This document shows positions 19,697-27,543 of a stretch of 64,000 bases of DNA, in pieces (the first letter of the stretch is position 1; the number at the start of each line of letters is the position of its first letter). Below the pieces are notes generated by a model that worked only from the letters and a program-made list of their open reading frames with translations, did no database searches and was not told the DNA's origin. Source of the stretch: Acidobacteriota bacterium (lineage in GTDB: Bacteria; Acidobacteriota; Holophagae; Holophagales; Holophagaceae); contig JACPUT010000008.1 in the NCBI GenBank assembly GCA_016192145.1, positions 248,001 to 312,000 on the forward strand, read 5' to 3'. The translations under genes and the position numbers were made by a program.

Positions 19697-21102
19697 CGGG
19701 CACCCCCCTTCAACACGGCTGCGACAATCTCGGTTTGCTGGGGCAGGATGCCGCCGTAGCGCTGCACGGGCGTGATGGGCGGGCAGGCCAGGCCGGCGTG
19801 GCTGAGGGCGAGGCGCAGCTCATCCTCGAGCTGGCCGGGGCTCGCTTCCACCATGACGAGGCGCTTCACCTGGGGCAGGAGGGGCTTGAGGCCCTCGATG
19901 GGGAAGGGCCAGATGGTGATGGGGCGGAAGAGGCCGGCCTTGATGCCCTGGGCGCGGAGATCCTCCACGGCACCCTTGGCCATGCGGGCGGGGGTGTTGC
20001 AGGCCACGAGGAGCACGTCGGCATCCCCGGTGCGGTAGGTGTCGAACATGGCCTCGGCCTTCATGGCGTCGTACTTGGCCAGGAGCTTCACGTTGTGGGC
20101 TTCGAGGTCGGGCTCGCTGAGGAAGATGGAGCAGATGAGGTTGCCGCGGTGCTCGCGGTCGCCCCACACGGCCCACTCGGGCAGGCCGGGTTTCGTCATG
20201 GTCGCGGGCAGCTTCACCACGCCCGTCATCTGGCCCAGGTAGCCATCGGCGGCGATGATCACGGGGTTGCGGTACTTGAAGCTCAGCTCGAAGGCCTTGC
20301 GGGAGAGGTCCAGCATCTCCTGCGGCGTGGCCGGGGCGAGCACGATGGCGTGGGTGTTGCCGTGGCCGAGGCCGCGGGTCATGAGCTTGAGATCGGCCTG
20401 TTCCGGCGCGATATTGCCCAGGCCGGGGCCGCCGCGCATGACGTTGACGATGACGCCCGGGAGTTCCGCGCCGATCATGTAGCTGATGCCTTCCAGCATC
20501 AGGCTGAAGCCCGGGCTGCTGGTGAAGGTCATGCAGGGCAGGCCCGCGCCGGAGCAGCCATACATCATGTTGATGGCGGCCACCTCGCTGACGGCCTGCA
20601 CGAAGGCGCCATCCAGCTTGGGAAGCACCTTGGCCATGAGCTCGGCCCCTTCCGTGCTCGGAGTGATGGGGTAGCCGAAGACGTGGCGGCAACCGGCGAG
20701 CAGGGCGCCCAGGGCCGAGGCGTAGGTGCCCTTCAGCACCATGGGCTGGCCCAGGGGCAGGGGGATCTCCTCGGAAGGCTGGGCCTTCGCCACGGGGGCG
20801 CCGGTCTCCTTGGCGCCGAAGAGGTTCTTGGGATCCTCGAGATCGAAGTCGCCATGCGCGTCCGTGGCTACGGGGCCCGCCTGGGGGCGCAGTCCGTAGG
20901 GTTCAGGGCAGGCTTGGACGCACAGCTGGCAGCCGTTGCAGTTGTCCAGGTTCAGGTTCACCGGCACGAGGCCCGTGGCGGCGTTGATGGCGTCACCTTC
21001 CGTGATGCACTCCTTGGGGCAGGCGTCGATGCAGCGAAGGCAGCCCTTGCAGTACTCGGGCTCCAGGAACGGCTTGGGGCGTTGGGATGCGGGAATGGCC
21101 AT
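19693..21102 (-). CDS. vorB: 2-oxoacid:ferredoxin oxidoreductase, fused ferredoxin and alpha subunits (VorB-like)
   Basis: A 469-residue protein. Residues 1-65 are a ferredoxin domain with two 4Fe-4S motifs (CKGCLRCIDACP and CNGCQLCVQACP). From about residue 105 comes the alpha subunit: FGYPITPSTEGAELM, ESEVAAINM-like VSEVAAINMMYG, and RGGPGLGNIAPEQAD. The last two resemble branched-chain 2-oxoacid (VorB) enzymes more than pyruvate enzymes; 2-oxoglutarate is an alternative substrate. The delta and alpha subunits are separate in most organisms. The ATG at 21102 is preferred with GAGGG upstream; a TTG seven codons earlier is possible. It is the first gene of a three-gene operon with the beta-gamma fusion and the acyl-CoA synthetase. 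Confidence 0.88.
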   Translation of the reverse strand: MAIPASQRPKPFLEPEYCKGCLRCIDACPKECITEGDAINAATGLVPVNLNLDNCNGCQLCVQACPEPYGLRPQAGPVATDAHGDFDLEDPKNLFGAKETGAPVAKAQPSEEIPLPLGQPMVLKGTYASALGALLAGCRHVFGYPITPSTEGAELMAKVLPKLDGAFVQAVSEVAAINMMYGCSGAGLPCMTFTSSPGFSLMLEGISYMIGAELPGVIVNVMRGGPGLGNIAPEQADLKLMTRGLGHGNTHAIVLAPATPQEMLDLSRKAFELSFKYRNPVIIAADGYLGQMTGVVKLPATMTKPGLPEWAVWGDREHRGNLICSIFLSEPDLEAHNVKLLAKYDAMKAEAMFDTYRTGDADVLLVACNTPARMAKGAVEDLRAQGIKAGLFRPITIWPFPIEGLKPLLPQVKRLVMVEASPGQLEDELRLALSHAGLACPPITPVQRYGGILPQQTEIVAAVLKGGAR

Positions 21103-21183
21103 GGATTTACCCTCGGTCTCCAAGATCAGGCTTGGCCCCTGTGCAAGCTGTCACACGGTCAGTGCGGCCCATCACATGGAATA

Positions 21184-21205
21184 AATCCGGCAAAAATTCC
21201 GGATT
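21184..21205. promoter_or_regulatory. Palindrome upstream of the oxidoreductase operon
   Basis: AATCCGG and CCGGATT are perfect seven-base inverted arms around an eight-base AT-rich centre, about 80 bases before the first codon of the ferredoxin-alpha gene. The size and place fit a dimeric repressor or activator site. No regulator gene is adjacent, so this is a suggestion only. Confidence 0.35.
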
Positions 21206-21233
21206 GAGACGCGCCGTCTGTCTCAAGGCGCGG

Positions 21234-21259
21234 CGCGAGGCCGGATGGCCGGCCTCGCG
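21234..21259 (-). terminator. GC-rich hairpin after the small Cys-rich gene
   Basis: CGCGAGGCCGG (21234-21244) pairs perfectly with CCGGCCTCGCG (21249-21259) around the loop ATGG. It lies 22 bases past the stop codon of the gene at 21282-21506 and before the oxidoreductase promoter region. There is no T-run, so it may be a Rho-independent terminator of weak type or an RNA 3'-end stabiliser. Confidence 0.6.
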
Positions 21260-21281
21260 GGAACGCGGTCTGTGATCGGGG

Positions 21282-21506
21282 TCAGGCTTTGGCGAATGAC
21301 TCCAGGGCGGCCATGAGCAGGTGGCAGCGCTCGCACTCATCGCTGGGGGAGCCGCAGGGGAAGCCGTCGATGCCGATGCCCGCGCAGCGGGGGTTGTGTT
21401 CCGCGAGGATGAGCAGCTCCGTGCAGGCCTTGGCCATGGGGGCCTGCTTGTCCTCGGGGAGGTTGCGGAGGGTATCGATGAGCTTCGTTTCGTGGGGGGC
21501 CAGCAT
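21282..21506 (-). CDS. Small cysteine-rich conserved-looking protein
   Basis: A 74-residue cytoplasmic protein. The N-terminal half is helical, and the C-terminal half holds four cysteines in the order C-x10-C-x6-C-x2-C (CAGIGIDGFPCGSPSDECERC region, plus a following His). That spacing could bind zinc or an iron-sulfur cluster, or form disulfides. I do not recognise the family. The start MLAPHETK has AAGGAGG eight bases upstream. It is transcribed toward the oxidoreductase operon but is separated from it by a hairpin and a possible promoter. Confidence 0.75.
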   Translation of the reverse strand: MLAPHETKLIDTLRNLPEDKQAPMAKACTELLILAEHNPRCAGIGIDGFPCGSPSDECERCHLLMAALESFAKA

Positions 21507-21676
21507 GGTCGCCTCCTTCGGTTGCTCCCCCAAGATGGGGTGGGATTGGGGGGACCGCCGTCACAGGTGCGATGGGTTTTCAGACCCGGTTTCAGCGCAA
21601 TGACGCCATGACGAGAGATCCCGGATATCGGGACAAACAGAAGGAGCACAGAGGCCGCAGAGAAATGCACAGAGGC

Positions 21677-21889
21677 CACAGAGGCCCGCCGACCCAACCG
21701 CGCGATCAGGCCCCAATCCCGGGCCGGGCCCGGGCGGGCCAATGAAGGCCCGCCAAGGCCCAGCCTGGGATCAAGGGCCGCCTGGCGGCCCTTGGGCGCG
21801 AAGCGCCTGGGCCTGCTCGCGACGCGGTACCCATGGCGCGGGCGAGGCCTTGGACGGGCGAATTCAAGGGTGGGTCGGGGGCCCTCTGT
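21677..21889. repeat. Large multi-branched inverted-repeat element F
   Basis: This lies in the 607-base gene-free interval 21507-22113, between divergent genes. The outer arms 21677-21699 (CACAGAGGCCCGCCGACCCA and on) and 21867-21889 pair over 23 bases with few mismatches. Next inside, 21701-21713 (CGCGATCAGGCCC) pairs with 21809-21821 at 12 of 13 positions. The centre has perfect hairpins at 21733-21754 (eight pairs) and 21773-21793 (nine pairs), and a GGCGC-GAA-GCGCC stem at about 21796-21808. CACAGAGG-type words continue to the left (from 21644). The rest of the interval shows no open frame I would trust. The divergent flanking genes argue against a plain terminator. Confidence 0.75.
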
Positions 21890-22113
21890 GTTCCATCCTT
21901 TCCCAACCCGAGGCGTTGGGCTTCCGCTCGGGCAGGCGTCCTGGCGAGGATGGAATTCCCAGAAGCTCATTCTTGGCGTGGTTGCGCTGGCTCCTGTCAT
22001 GCCATGTCGAACGATTGCGTTGACCCCGGGGTGGACGGATCTCCCCTCGGGGCGAGCGGTAGCCCTTCACGGGAGGTTCACGCGAAACTGGGGGATTCCC
22101 CCTTGGAGGTGCC

Positions 22114-24138
22114 ATGTCCCGCATCCTGCGCCAGCTCGCCCTGGGCGCCCTATCCCTCAGCCTCGCGGCCCAGGGGAAACCGGCCTCCAGCCTGGGCTTC
22201 GATCCCGCGAACGTCGATTCCTCCGTGAAGGCCTGTGAAGATTTCTACGGCTACGCCAACGGCGGGTGGATGAAGCGCAACGCGATCCCCGCGGACAAGG
22301 CCCGCTGGGGCGCCTTCGAGGAGCTGATGGATCGCAACCGCGCCCACATCAAGGCGGTGCTGGATGAGACCAGCCCCCGCCGGGACTGGCCGAAGGGCAG
22401 CGTCGAGCAGCAGGTGGGTGACTTTTTCGCGTCGGGCATGGATGAGGCCCGCATCGAGAAGCTGGGCCTGAAGCCGCTGGCGGCCGATTTGAAGCGCATC
22501 GAGGGCTTCACGAAGCTCTCCCAGCTCCCCCACTTCCTCGCCGAAAGCCACAACCTGGGCCTGGGCGCCGGGTTCGCCTTCTTCGTGGGCCAGGATGCCA
22601 AGGAAAGCACCCGCTACCTGGGGGCCTTGAACCAGGGGGGCCTGGGCCTGCCGGACCGGGACTACTACCTGCTGCAGGACAAGAAGAACGCGGGCATTCG
22701 CGCGGAGTACGAGGCCCACGTGGCCCGGGTCTTCGCCCTCGCCGGAGAAAAGCCCGAGCTCGCCAAGGTCCACGCCCGCATGGTGGTGGACCTGGAGACC
22801 CAGCTCGCCCAGGCGGCGTGGTCCCGGGTGGAGAACCGGAATCCCAACAAGACCTACAACAAGCGCACCCTCGATCAGCTGAGCGCGGAGGCGCCGGGCT
22901 TCGATTGGAAGGCCTACTTCCAGGCCCGCGGCGCCCAACTCTCGGAGGTCAACCTCCGCCAACCCTCCTTCTTCAAGGCCTTCGGTGAGTTGGCCCAAAA
23001 GGTCCAGACGCCCCAATGGCGGGTGTACTTCAAATGGAATCTGCTCCGCGCCGGTTCCTCGGCCCTGCCCAAGGCCTTTGGGGATGAAGCCTTCGCCTTC
23101 AACGGCAAGTTCCTCAACGGCACGCCGGAGCAGGAAGCCCGCTGGAAGCGCATCCAGGCGGCCACGGATGGCAACCTCGGTGAAGCCCTGGGGCAACTCT
23201 ACGTGAAGAAGGCCTTCAGTCCCGAGGCCAAGCAGAAGGTGCTCGACATGGTGGCCAACATGCGCGCCGTGCTGAAGGAACGCATCCTCGGCCTGGAGTG
23301 GATGGGCGAAGCGACGAAGCGGCAGGCCATCCGCAAGCTGGAGGCCTTCGGCGTGAAGATGGCCTACCCCGATCACTGGCGCACCTACGCCTTCGACGTG
23401 AAGCGCGACGATTACTTCGGAAACCTGCGCCGCGCCCGCCTCTTCGAAACGAAGCGCAACCTGGCGAAGCTGGGCAAGGCCATCGACCGCACCGAGTGGA
23501 ACATGACGCCGCCCACCGTGAACGCCTACTACAGCCCCACCATGAACGAGATCGTCTTTCCCGCGGGCATCCTGCAGCCGCCCTTCTTCGATCCCAAGGC
23601 GGATATGGCGGTGAACTACGGCGGTATCGGCTACGTGATCGGCCACGAGATGACCCATGGCTTCGATGACAGCGGCAGCCAGTTTGACGCGGAGGGCAAC
23701 CTCAAGAACTGGTGGACGGAGGCGGATCGCAAGGCCTATGAATCCCGCGCCGATCTGGTGGTGAAGCAGTACGAAGGCTACGAACCCCTCAAGGGCGAAC
23801 ACGTGAACGGCAAGCTCACCCTGGGCGAGAACATCGCCGACCTGGGCGGGATGAAGATCGCCTTCGCCGCCTGGAAGAAGAGTCTGGGCGGCCAGCCCGC
23901 GCCCATCCTCGAGGGCTTCACCGGTGAGCAGCGCTTCTTCATCGGTGCCGCCCAGGTGTGGCGCAACCACATCCGTCCCGAGGCCCTCAGCGTGCGCCTG
24001 AAGACGGATCCCCACAGCCCCGGCCGCCAGCGCGTGGTGGGCCCCATGTCCAATCTGCCGGAATTCTTCGAGACCTTCGGCTGTGGGGATGGCCAGCCCA
24101 TGAAGCGGGAGGAGGAAGCCCGCCCCGCCATCTGGTAG
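22114..24138 (+). CDS. Secreted M13-family zinc metallopeptidase (neprilysin/PepO type)
   Basis: A 674-residue M13 endopeptidase with an N-terminal signal peptide (MSRILRQLALGALSLSLAAQ). The family signature CEDFYGYANGGWM is near residue 42. The zinc site VIGHEMTHGFDD lies around residue 508, with the distal glutamate in GENIADLGG about 65 residues later. The substrate-binding NAYYSPTMNEIVFPAG precedes the zinc motif. Such enzymes cleave oligopeptides outside the cytoplasm. GGAGG lies seven bases before the ATG. A paralogue follows 90 bases downstream. Confidence 0.95.
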   Translation: MSRILRQLALGALSLSLAAQGKPASSLGFDPANVDSSVKACEDFYGYANGGWMKRNAIPADKARWGAFEELMDRNRAHIKAVLDETSPRRDWPKGSVEQQVGDFFASGMDEARIEKLGLKPLAADLKRIEGFTKLSQLPHFLAESHNLGLGAGFAFFVGQDAKESTRYLGALNQGGLGLPDRDYYLLQDKKNAGIRAEYEAHVARVFALAGEKPELAKVHARMVVDLETQLAQAAWSRVENRNPNKTYNKRTLDQLSAEAPGFDWKAYFQARGAQLSEVNLRQPSFFKAFGELAQKVQTPQWRVYFKWNLLRAGSSALPKAFGDEAFAFNGKFLNGTPEQEARWKRIQAATDGNLGEALGQLYVKKAFSPEAKQKVLDMVANMRAVLKERILGLEWMGEATKRQAIRKLEAFGVKMAYPDHWRTYAFDVKRDDYFGNLRRARLFETKRNLAKLGKAIDRTEWNMTPPTVNAYYSPTMNEIVFPAGILQPPFFDPKADMAVNYGGIGYVIGHEMTHGFDDSGSQFDAEGNLKNWWTEADRKAYESRADLVVKQYEGYEPLKGEHVNGKLTLGENIADLGGMKIAFAAWKKSLGGQPAPILEGFTGEQRFFIGAAQVWRNHIRPEALSVRLKTDPHSPGRQRVVGPMSNLPEFFETFGCGDGQPMKREEEARPAIW

Positions 24139-24176
24139 GCACGAAGCACCGGGATGAAATGATGTGAAGGTGGGGG

Positions 24177-24202
24177 CCGGGGACGAAACTCCCCGGTCCT
24201 TT
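24177..24202 (+). terminator. Short hairpin between the two M13 peptidase genes
   Basis: CCGGGGA (24177-24183) pairs with TCCCCGG (24190-24196) around a six-base loop, followed by TCCTTTTCC. The stem is short and the T-run broken, so it may only attenuate transcription into the second peptidase gene. Confidence 0.5.
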
Positions 24203-24228
24203 TCCGTATGCTGAAGGAGGAGTCCCCC

Positions 24229-26238
24229 ATGCGCATCCAAGCCCTTCCCCTCGCCCTCACCCTGGTCTGCGGCGCCCTGTCGGCCCAGCAGCCCCAGCCC
24301 GAACGGGCCGTCCTCGGGGTGGATCCCGGGTACATGGATCGCAGCGTCGACCCTTGCAAGGACTTCTACCGCTATGCCAACGGGACGTACGATCGGGAAC
24401 CCATTCCGGCGGCCTACGGCTCCTTCGGCGTGAACCAGGAAATCGACGACCGCAACTGGGCGTTGCTCAAGGGCATCCTCGAAAGCGCCGCCGCGGCCAC
24501 GGCCACGCCGGGAACGGCGACCCAGCGCATCGGCGATTTCTACGCCAGCGCCATGGATGAGGCCGCCATCGAGGCCGCGGGCCTCGCCCCGCTCAAACCC
24601 TGGCTCGAGCGCATCGAAGGGCTCAAAGGCCCCAAGGACCTGGCGCCCCTCCTGGCGGAAATGCACAAGGCCGGCCTGCGGGCGGGCTTCGGCTTCAGCG
24701 TGGGCATCGACGATAAGGACGCCACCGCCATGATCGGCCAGTTCTACCAAGGAGGCCTGGGCCTCCCCGAGCGGGAGTACTACCTCCGCAAGGACGCCAA
24801 GACCGTGGCCCACCGGAAGGCCTACGTGGCCCACGTGGCACGGATGCTGGAGCTATCCGGCCTGAAGGCCCCTGCCGCCAGGGCCGGTGCCCAGCGGGTG
24901 ATGGCCCTGGAGACCCTGATGGCCCGCGCCTCGCGCACCCTGGAAGCCCTGCGGGATCCCCAAAAGAACTACCACAAGGTGGCGCGCGCCGAACTGGCCA
25001 AGGTGGGAAAGGGCTTCCGCTGGGAGGCCTATTTCGAGGCCCTGGGTTTCCCGGCAGCCGAACGGAACGTGCTCGTGGGCCAGCCTGATTTCCTGAAGGG
25101 CTTCGGGCTGCTGGCCTCCCGGGGTTCCCTGGGGGATTGGAAAGTCTACCTCCGCTGGCACCTGCTCAACGGCACCGCTTCGTCGCTGCCCAGGGCTTTC
25201 GATCAGGCCAACTTCAACTTCTACGGCCGCGTCCTCTCCGGCACCCAGGAGCAGCTGCCCCGCTGGAAGCGCATGCTGGTGGCGACGGACCGGGCCATCG
25301 GTTTCGACCTGGGCAAGCTGTACGTGGAGAAGGCCTTCAGCCCCGCGGCCAAGGCCAAGGTGCTGGAGATGGTGGCGTGGCACAAGGAAGCGCTGCGGCA
25401 GAGCATCCAGCGGGCCCCTTGGATGGGCGCGGCCACGAAGGTGCAGGCCCTCCGGAAACTCGACAGCATGACGGCGAAGGTCGGCTATCCCGACGTGTGG
25501 CGGGATTACAGCGCCCTCACCGTGGCCCGGCGGCCCCACGTCCTGAACACGATGGCGGCCAAGGCCTTCGAGTTCAACCGCCGGCTGGCCAAGCTGGGCA
25601 AGCCCGTGGATCGCACCGAGTGGCTGATGACGCCCCAGACCAACAACGCCTACTACGAACCCACGCTCAACGAGATCTGCCTGCCCGCGGGCATTCTGCA
25701 GGCGCCCTTCTTCGATGAGAAGGCCGACGACGCCTCCAACTACGGGGCCCTGGCCTCCACCATCGGCCATGAGATCCTCCATGGCTTTGATGATCAGGGC
25801 AGCCAATACGACGCCCAGGGGAATCTGAAGAACTGGTGGACCCCCGAGGATCGCAAGGGCTACGAGGCCCGCACAGGAGAGGTGGTGGCCCTCTACGATT
25901 CATTCGAGCCCCTGCCGGGCCTGCACATCCTGGGCAAGCAGACCCTGGGCGAGAACCTGGCGGACATCGGCGGCCTCAAGCTCAGCTTTGAGGCCTGGAA
26001 GCTGGCCACCGCCGGCAAGACCCTCGCTCCCGCCGATGGCCTCAGCCCCGAGCAGCGCTTCTTCGTCGCCTTCGCCCAGGGCTGGCGCACCAACCAACGC
26101 CCCGAGGAAATCGACACCCTGGTGAAGAGCGACGTCCACAGCCCCGTGCGGGAACGGGTGCTCGGCCCCGCCAAGATGGTGGGCGCCTTCCAGGAGGCCT
26201 TCGGATGCAAGAACGGGAAGGTGCTGGAGCTCTGGTAG
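24229..26238 (+). CDS. Secreted M13-family zinc metallopeptidase, paralogue
   Basis: A 669-residue paralogue of the preceding gene, with its own signal peptide (MRIQALPLALTLVCGALSAQ). It keeps CKDFYRYANGTY near the N-terminus, the zinc motif TIGHEILHGFDDQGSQYD and GENLADIGGLKLSF. The cysteine-containing C-terminal motif GAFQEAFGCKNGKVLELW ends in Trp, as in the family. The two copies are clearly homologous but well diverged, so the tandem duplication is old and substrate ranges probably differ. AAGGAGGAG precedes the ATG at 24229, which is chosen over an ATG seven codons upstream. Confidence 0.95.
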   Translation: MRIQALPLALTLVCGALSAQQPQPERAVLGVDPGYMDRSVDPCKDFYRYANGTYDREPIPAAYGSFGVNQEIDDRNWALLKGILESAAAATATPGTATQRIGDFYASAMDEAAIEAAGLAPLKPWLERIEGLKGPKDLAPLLAEMHKAGLRAGFGFSVGIDDKDATAMIGQFYQGGLGLPEREYYLRKDAKTVAHRKAYVAHVARMLELSGLKAPAARAGAQRVMALETLMARASRTLEALRDPQKNYHKVARAELAKVGKGFRWEAYFEALGFPAAERNVLVGQPDFLKGFGLLASRGSLGDWKVYLRWHLLNGTASSLPRAFDQANFNFYGRVLSGTQEQLPRWKRMLVATDRAIGFDLGKLYVEKAFSPAAKAKVLEMVAWHKEALRQSIQRAPWMGAATKVQALRKLDSMTAKVGYPDVWRDYSALTVARRPHVLNTMAAKAFEFNRRLAKLGKPVDRTEWLMTPQTNNAYYEPTLNEICLPAGILQAPFFDEKADDASNYGALASTIGHEILHGFDDQGSQYDAQGNLKNWWTPEDRKGYEARTGEVVALYDSFEPLPGLHILGKQTLGENLADIGGLKLSFEAWKLATAGKTLAPADGLSPEQRFFVAFAQGWRTNQRPEEIDTLVKSDVHSPVRERVLGPAKMVGAFQEAFGCKNGKVLELW

Positions 26239-26258
26239 TTCGGATCATCAAGCATCAC

Positions 26259-26308
26259 TGAACGGATCCGGCGCCCTGAAATTCCAGCGCGCCGGATCCA
26301 TTCAGTTT
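26259..26308 (+). terminator. Intrinsic terminator after the M13 gene pair
   Basis: GGATCCGGCGC (26264-26274) pairs perfectly with GCGCCGGATCC (26289-26299). The stem extends outward as CTGAAC/ATTCAG with one mismatch, and TTTTG follows. It lies 20 bases beyond the second peptidase stop and before a convergent gene. Confidence 0.8.
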
Positions 26309-26344
26309 TGAGCTAGTGGGTGGACCAGGCGCAGACCCTGCCGT

Positions 26345-26761
26345 TCAGGGATCTCTTCTGAAAATTCCCGTCCCCGCACAGGTCTTGCAGGCGGTTTCAA
26401 TTTGAAGGCTTCCCCGACATTTCTTGCATGGGAGCTTCACGGAACCACTGCCCGAGCACTTCGCGCAGGCCGAGGTGAACGCCGACTGGGTTCCGGTCCC
26501 CCTGCAGCGAGGGCACTTCGCACCATCACCGAGCACCCCTTTCGTGCCGCAGCGGGCGCAGGGCCCGGCCTCCTGGGAATAGGTGCCCGTTCCGGAGCAT
26601 TTCCGGCAGCTCAGTGCGACGGATCCCTGGCCGCTGCAGAGATCGCAGGCGCAGGCCATGCGGCCGGTCCCCTCACATCGCAGGCATTTGACGCCTGAAT
26701 CACCTGAAGATGACTTCGGAGAAGGTCGCTTCGGATTGGGGGGGGCGGATGGGGCGTTCAT
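26345..26761 (-). CDS. Stand-alone DnaJ-type zinc-finger repeat protein
   Basis: A 138-residue protein. From residue 25 on it is almost entirely CxxCxGxG-type repeats: CLRCEGTG, CDLCSGQG, CRKCSGTG, CARCGTKG, CPRCRGTG, CAKCSGSG, CKKCRGSL and CKTCAGTG. That is eight CxxC pairs, enough for four zinc sites, twice the content of DnaJ. There is no J-domain and no C-terminal substrate domain. It may act as a disulfide or chaperone-like factor or bind nucleic acid; this is inference. The N-terminus is a short Pro/Ser/Lys-rich tail. The ATG at 26761 is six bases from GGGGG; another ATG lies two codons upstream. Confidence 0.8.
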   Translation of the reverse strand: MNAPSAPPNPKRPSPKSSSGDSGVKCLRCEGTGRMACACDLCSGQGSVALSCRKCSGTGTYSQEAGPCARCGTKGVLGDGAKCPRCRGTGTQSAFTSACAKCSGSGSVKLPCKKCRGSLQIETACKTCAGTGIFRRDP

Positions 26762-26819
26762 GGGCATCCCCCAATGCTGATCTGAATCGAATGGTTAGGC
26801 CGAAGGGGTGCGTGCTTCA

Positions 26820-27473
26820 TCAATCCCAATCCTCTCGAACATGGTCCTCAACTGTGAACCCTCCGGATCTTTGACCAACGAGAAGCACCGTTTCGAGTGC
26901 CATGTATTGCTCGAGTTCTATGACAAGGTCCGGCAGCCCATCACAATTGAGATCTCCGACCCAGGCAATGCGCCACCCATTGTTAGAAGGGTCCTGATTC
27001 GCCTCGTGAAGTAGATGTGTGGAAATACCATGGCGGATTGCCGATAACGAATAGGAGCCATCGGGTTTCTTGTTACAGGAAATGGTGATCGGGTCTTTGC
27101 CGAATTTGGCCACCATGCGCGCTGGGAGGCGAGTCTTCACTCGTTCAATAACTCCTGTCGGGATTTTCCCCGGGCGCAAGTCGGCACCTCGGAACCAAAA
27201 ACGGAGTTTCCCTTTGGCTCCCCTTGGTGGGAGAACCTGAAAATCCTCTTCGTGAGGGCTCATGCTCCCCGCTGGCCGAAACCTCGGCGAACCACTTATC
27301 AGCTCGAAACCGTTTGAGGTCGACATCAAGGCGAACCAGGATCCTTGATTTAAAAGGTCGACTCCGCCCTTGCTGACCACGCGATGAGGAAAAATCTCGA
27401 AATGGCCTTTCGGCTTATCGCCGGAGACCAGGTGAACAGAGAGAAGAGTGAGTGCGAGAAATCTAGAATTCAC
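26820..27473 (-). CDS. Putative exported protein with a C-terminal FG-GAP-like motif
   Basis: A 217-residue protein if started at GTG 27473, which gives a plausible signal peptide (NSRFLALTLLSVHLVSG). The C-terminal WVGDLNCDGLPDLVIELEQY is a calcium-binding FG-GAP/VCBS-like repeat (DxNxDGxxD). Most of the rest has no recognisable motif. Codon use is visibly less GC-biased than in the neighbours (many A- and T-ending codons), which suggests recent acquisition. An open frame extends 31 codons upstream of the chosen start. The gene points toward the DnaJ-type zinc gene and may be cotranscribed with it. Confidence 0.65.
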   Translation of the reverse strand: MNSRFLALTLLSVHLVSGDKPKGHFEIFPHRVVSKGGVDLLNQGSWFALMSTSNGFELISGSPRFRPAGSMSPHEEDFQVLPPRGAKGKLRFWFRGADLRPGKIPTGVIERVKTRLPARMVAKFGKDPITISCNKKPDGSYSLSAIRHGISTHLLHEANQDPSNNGWRIAWVGDLNCDGLPDLVIELEQYMALETVLLVGQRSGGFTVEDHVREDWD

Positions 27474-27543
27474 GAGTGCATGAACCCCAAAAAAAGACGT
27501 GGCTTCGGCCTGATTTTGAATCGGCGGAAAAAGTAACCCCAAG

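Noticed and set aside
21507-22113. Possible coding frames in the gap before the first M13 peptidase
   Set aside because: The frames cross the hairpin-rich element F, are basic and proline-rich, and lack ribosome sites.
22150-24834. 894-residue open frame on the minus strand
   Set aside because: It is the antisense shadow of the two M13 peptidase genes, a common effect of high-GC third positions.
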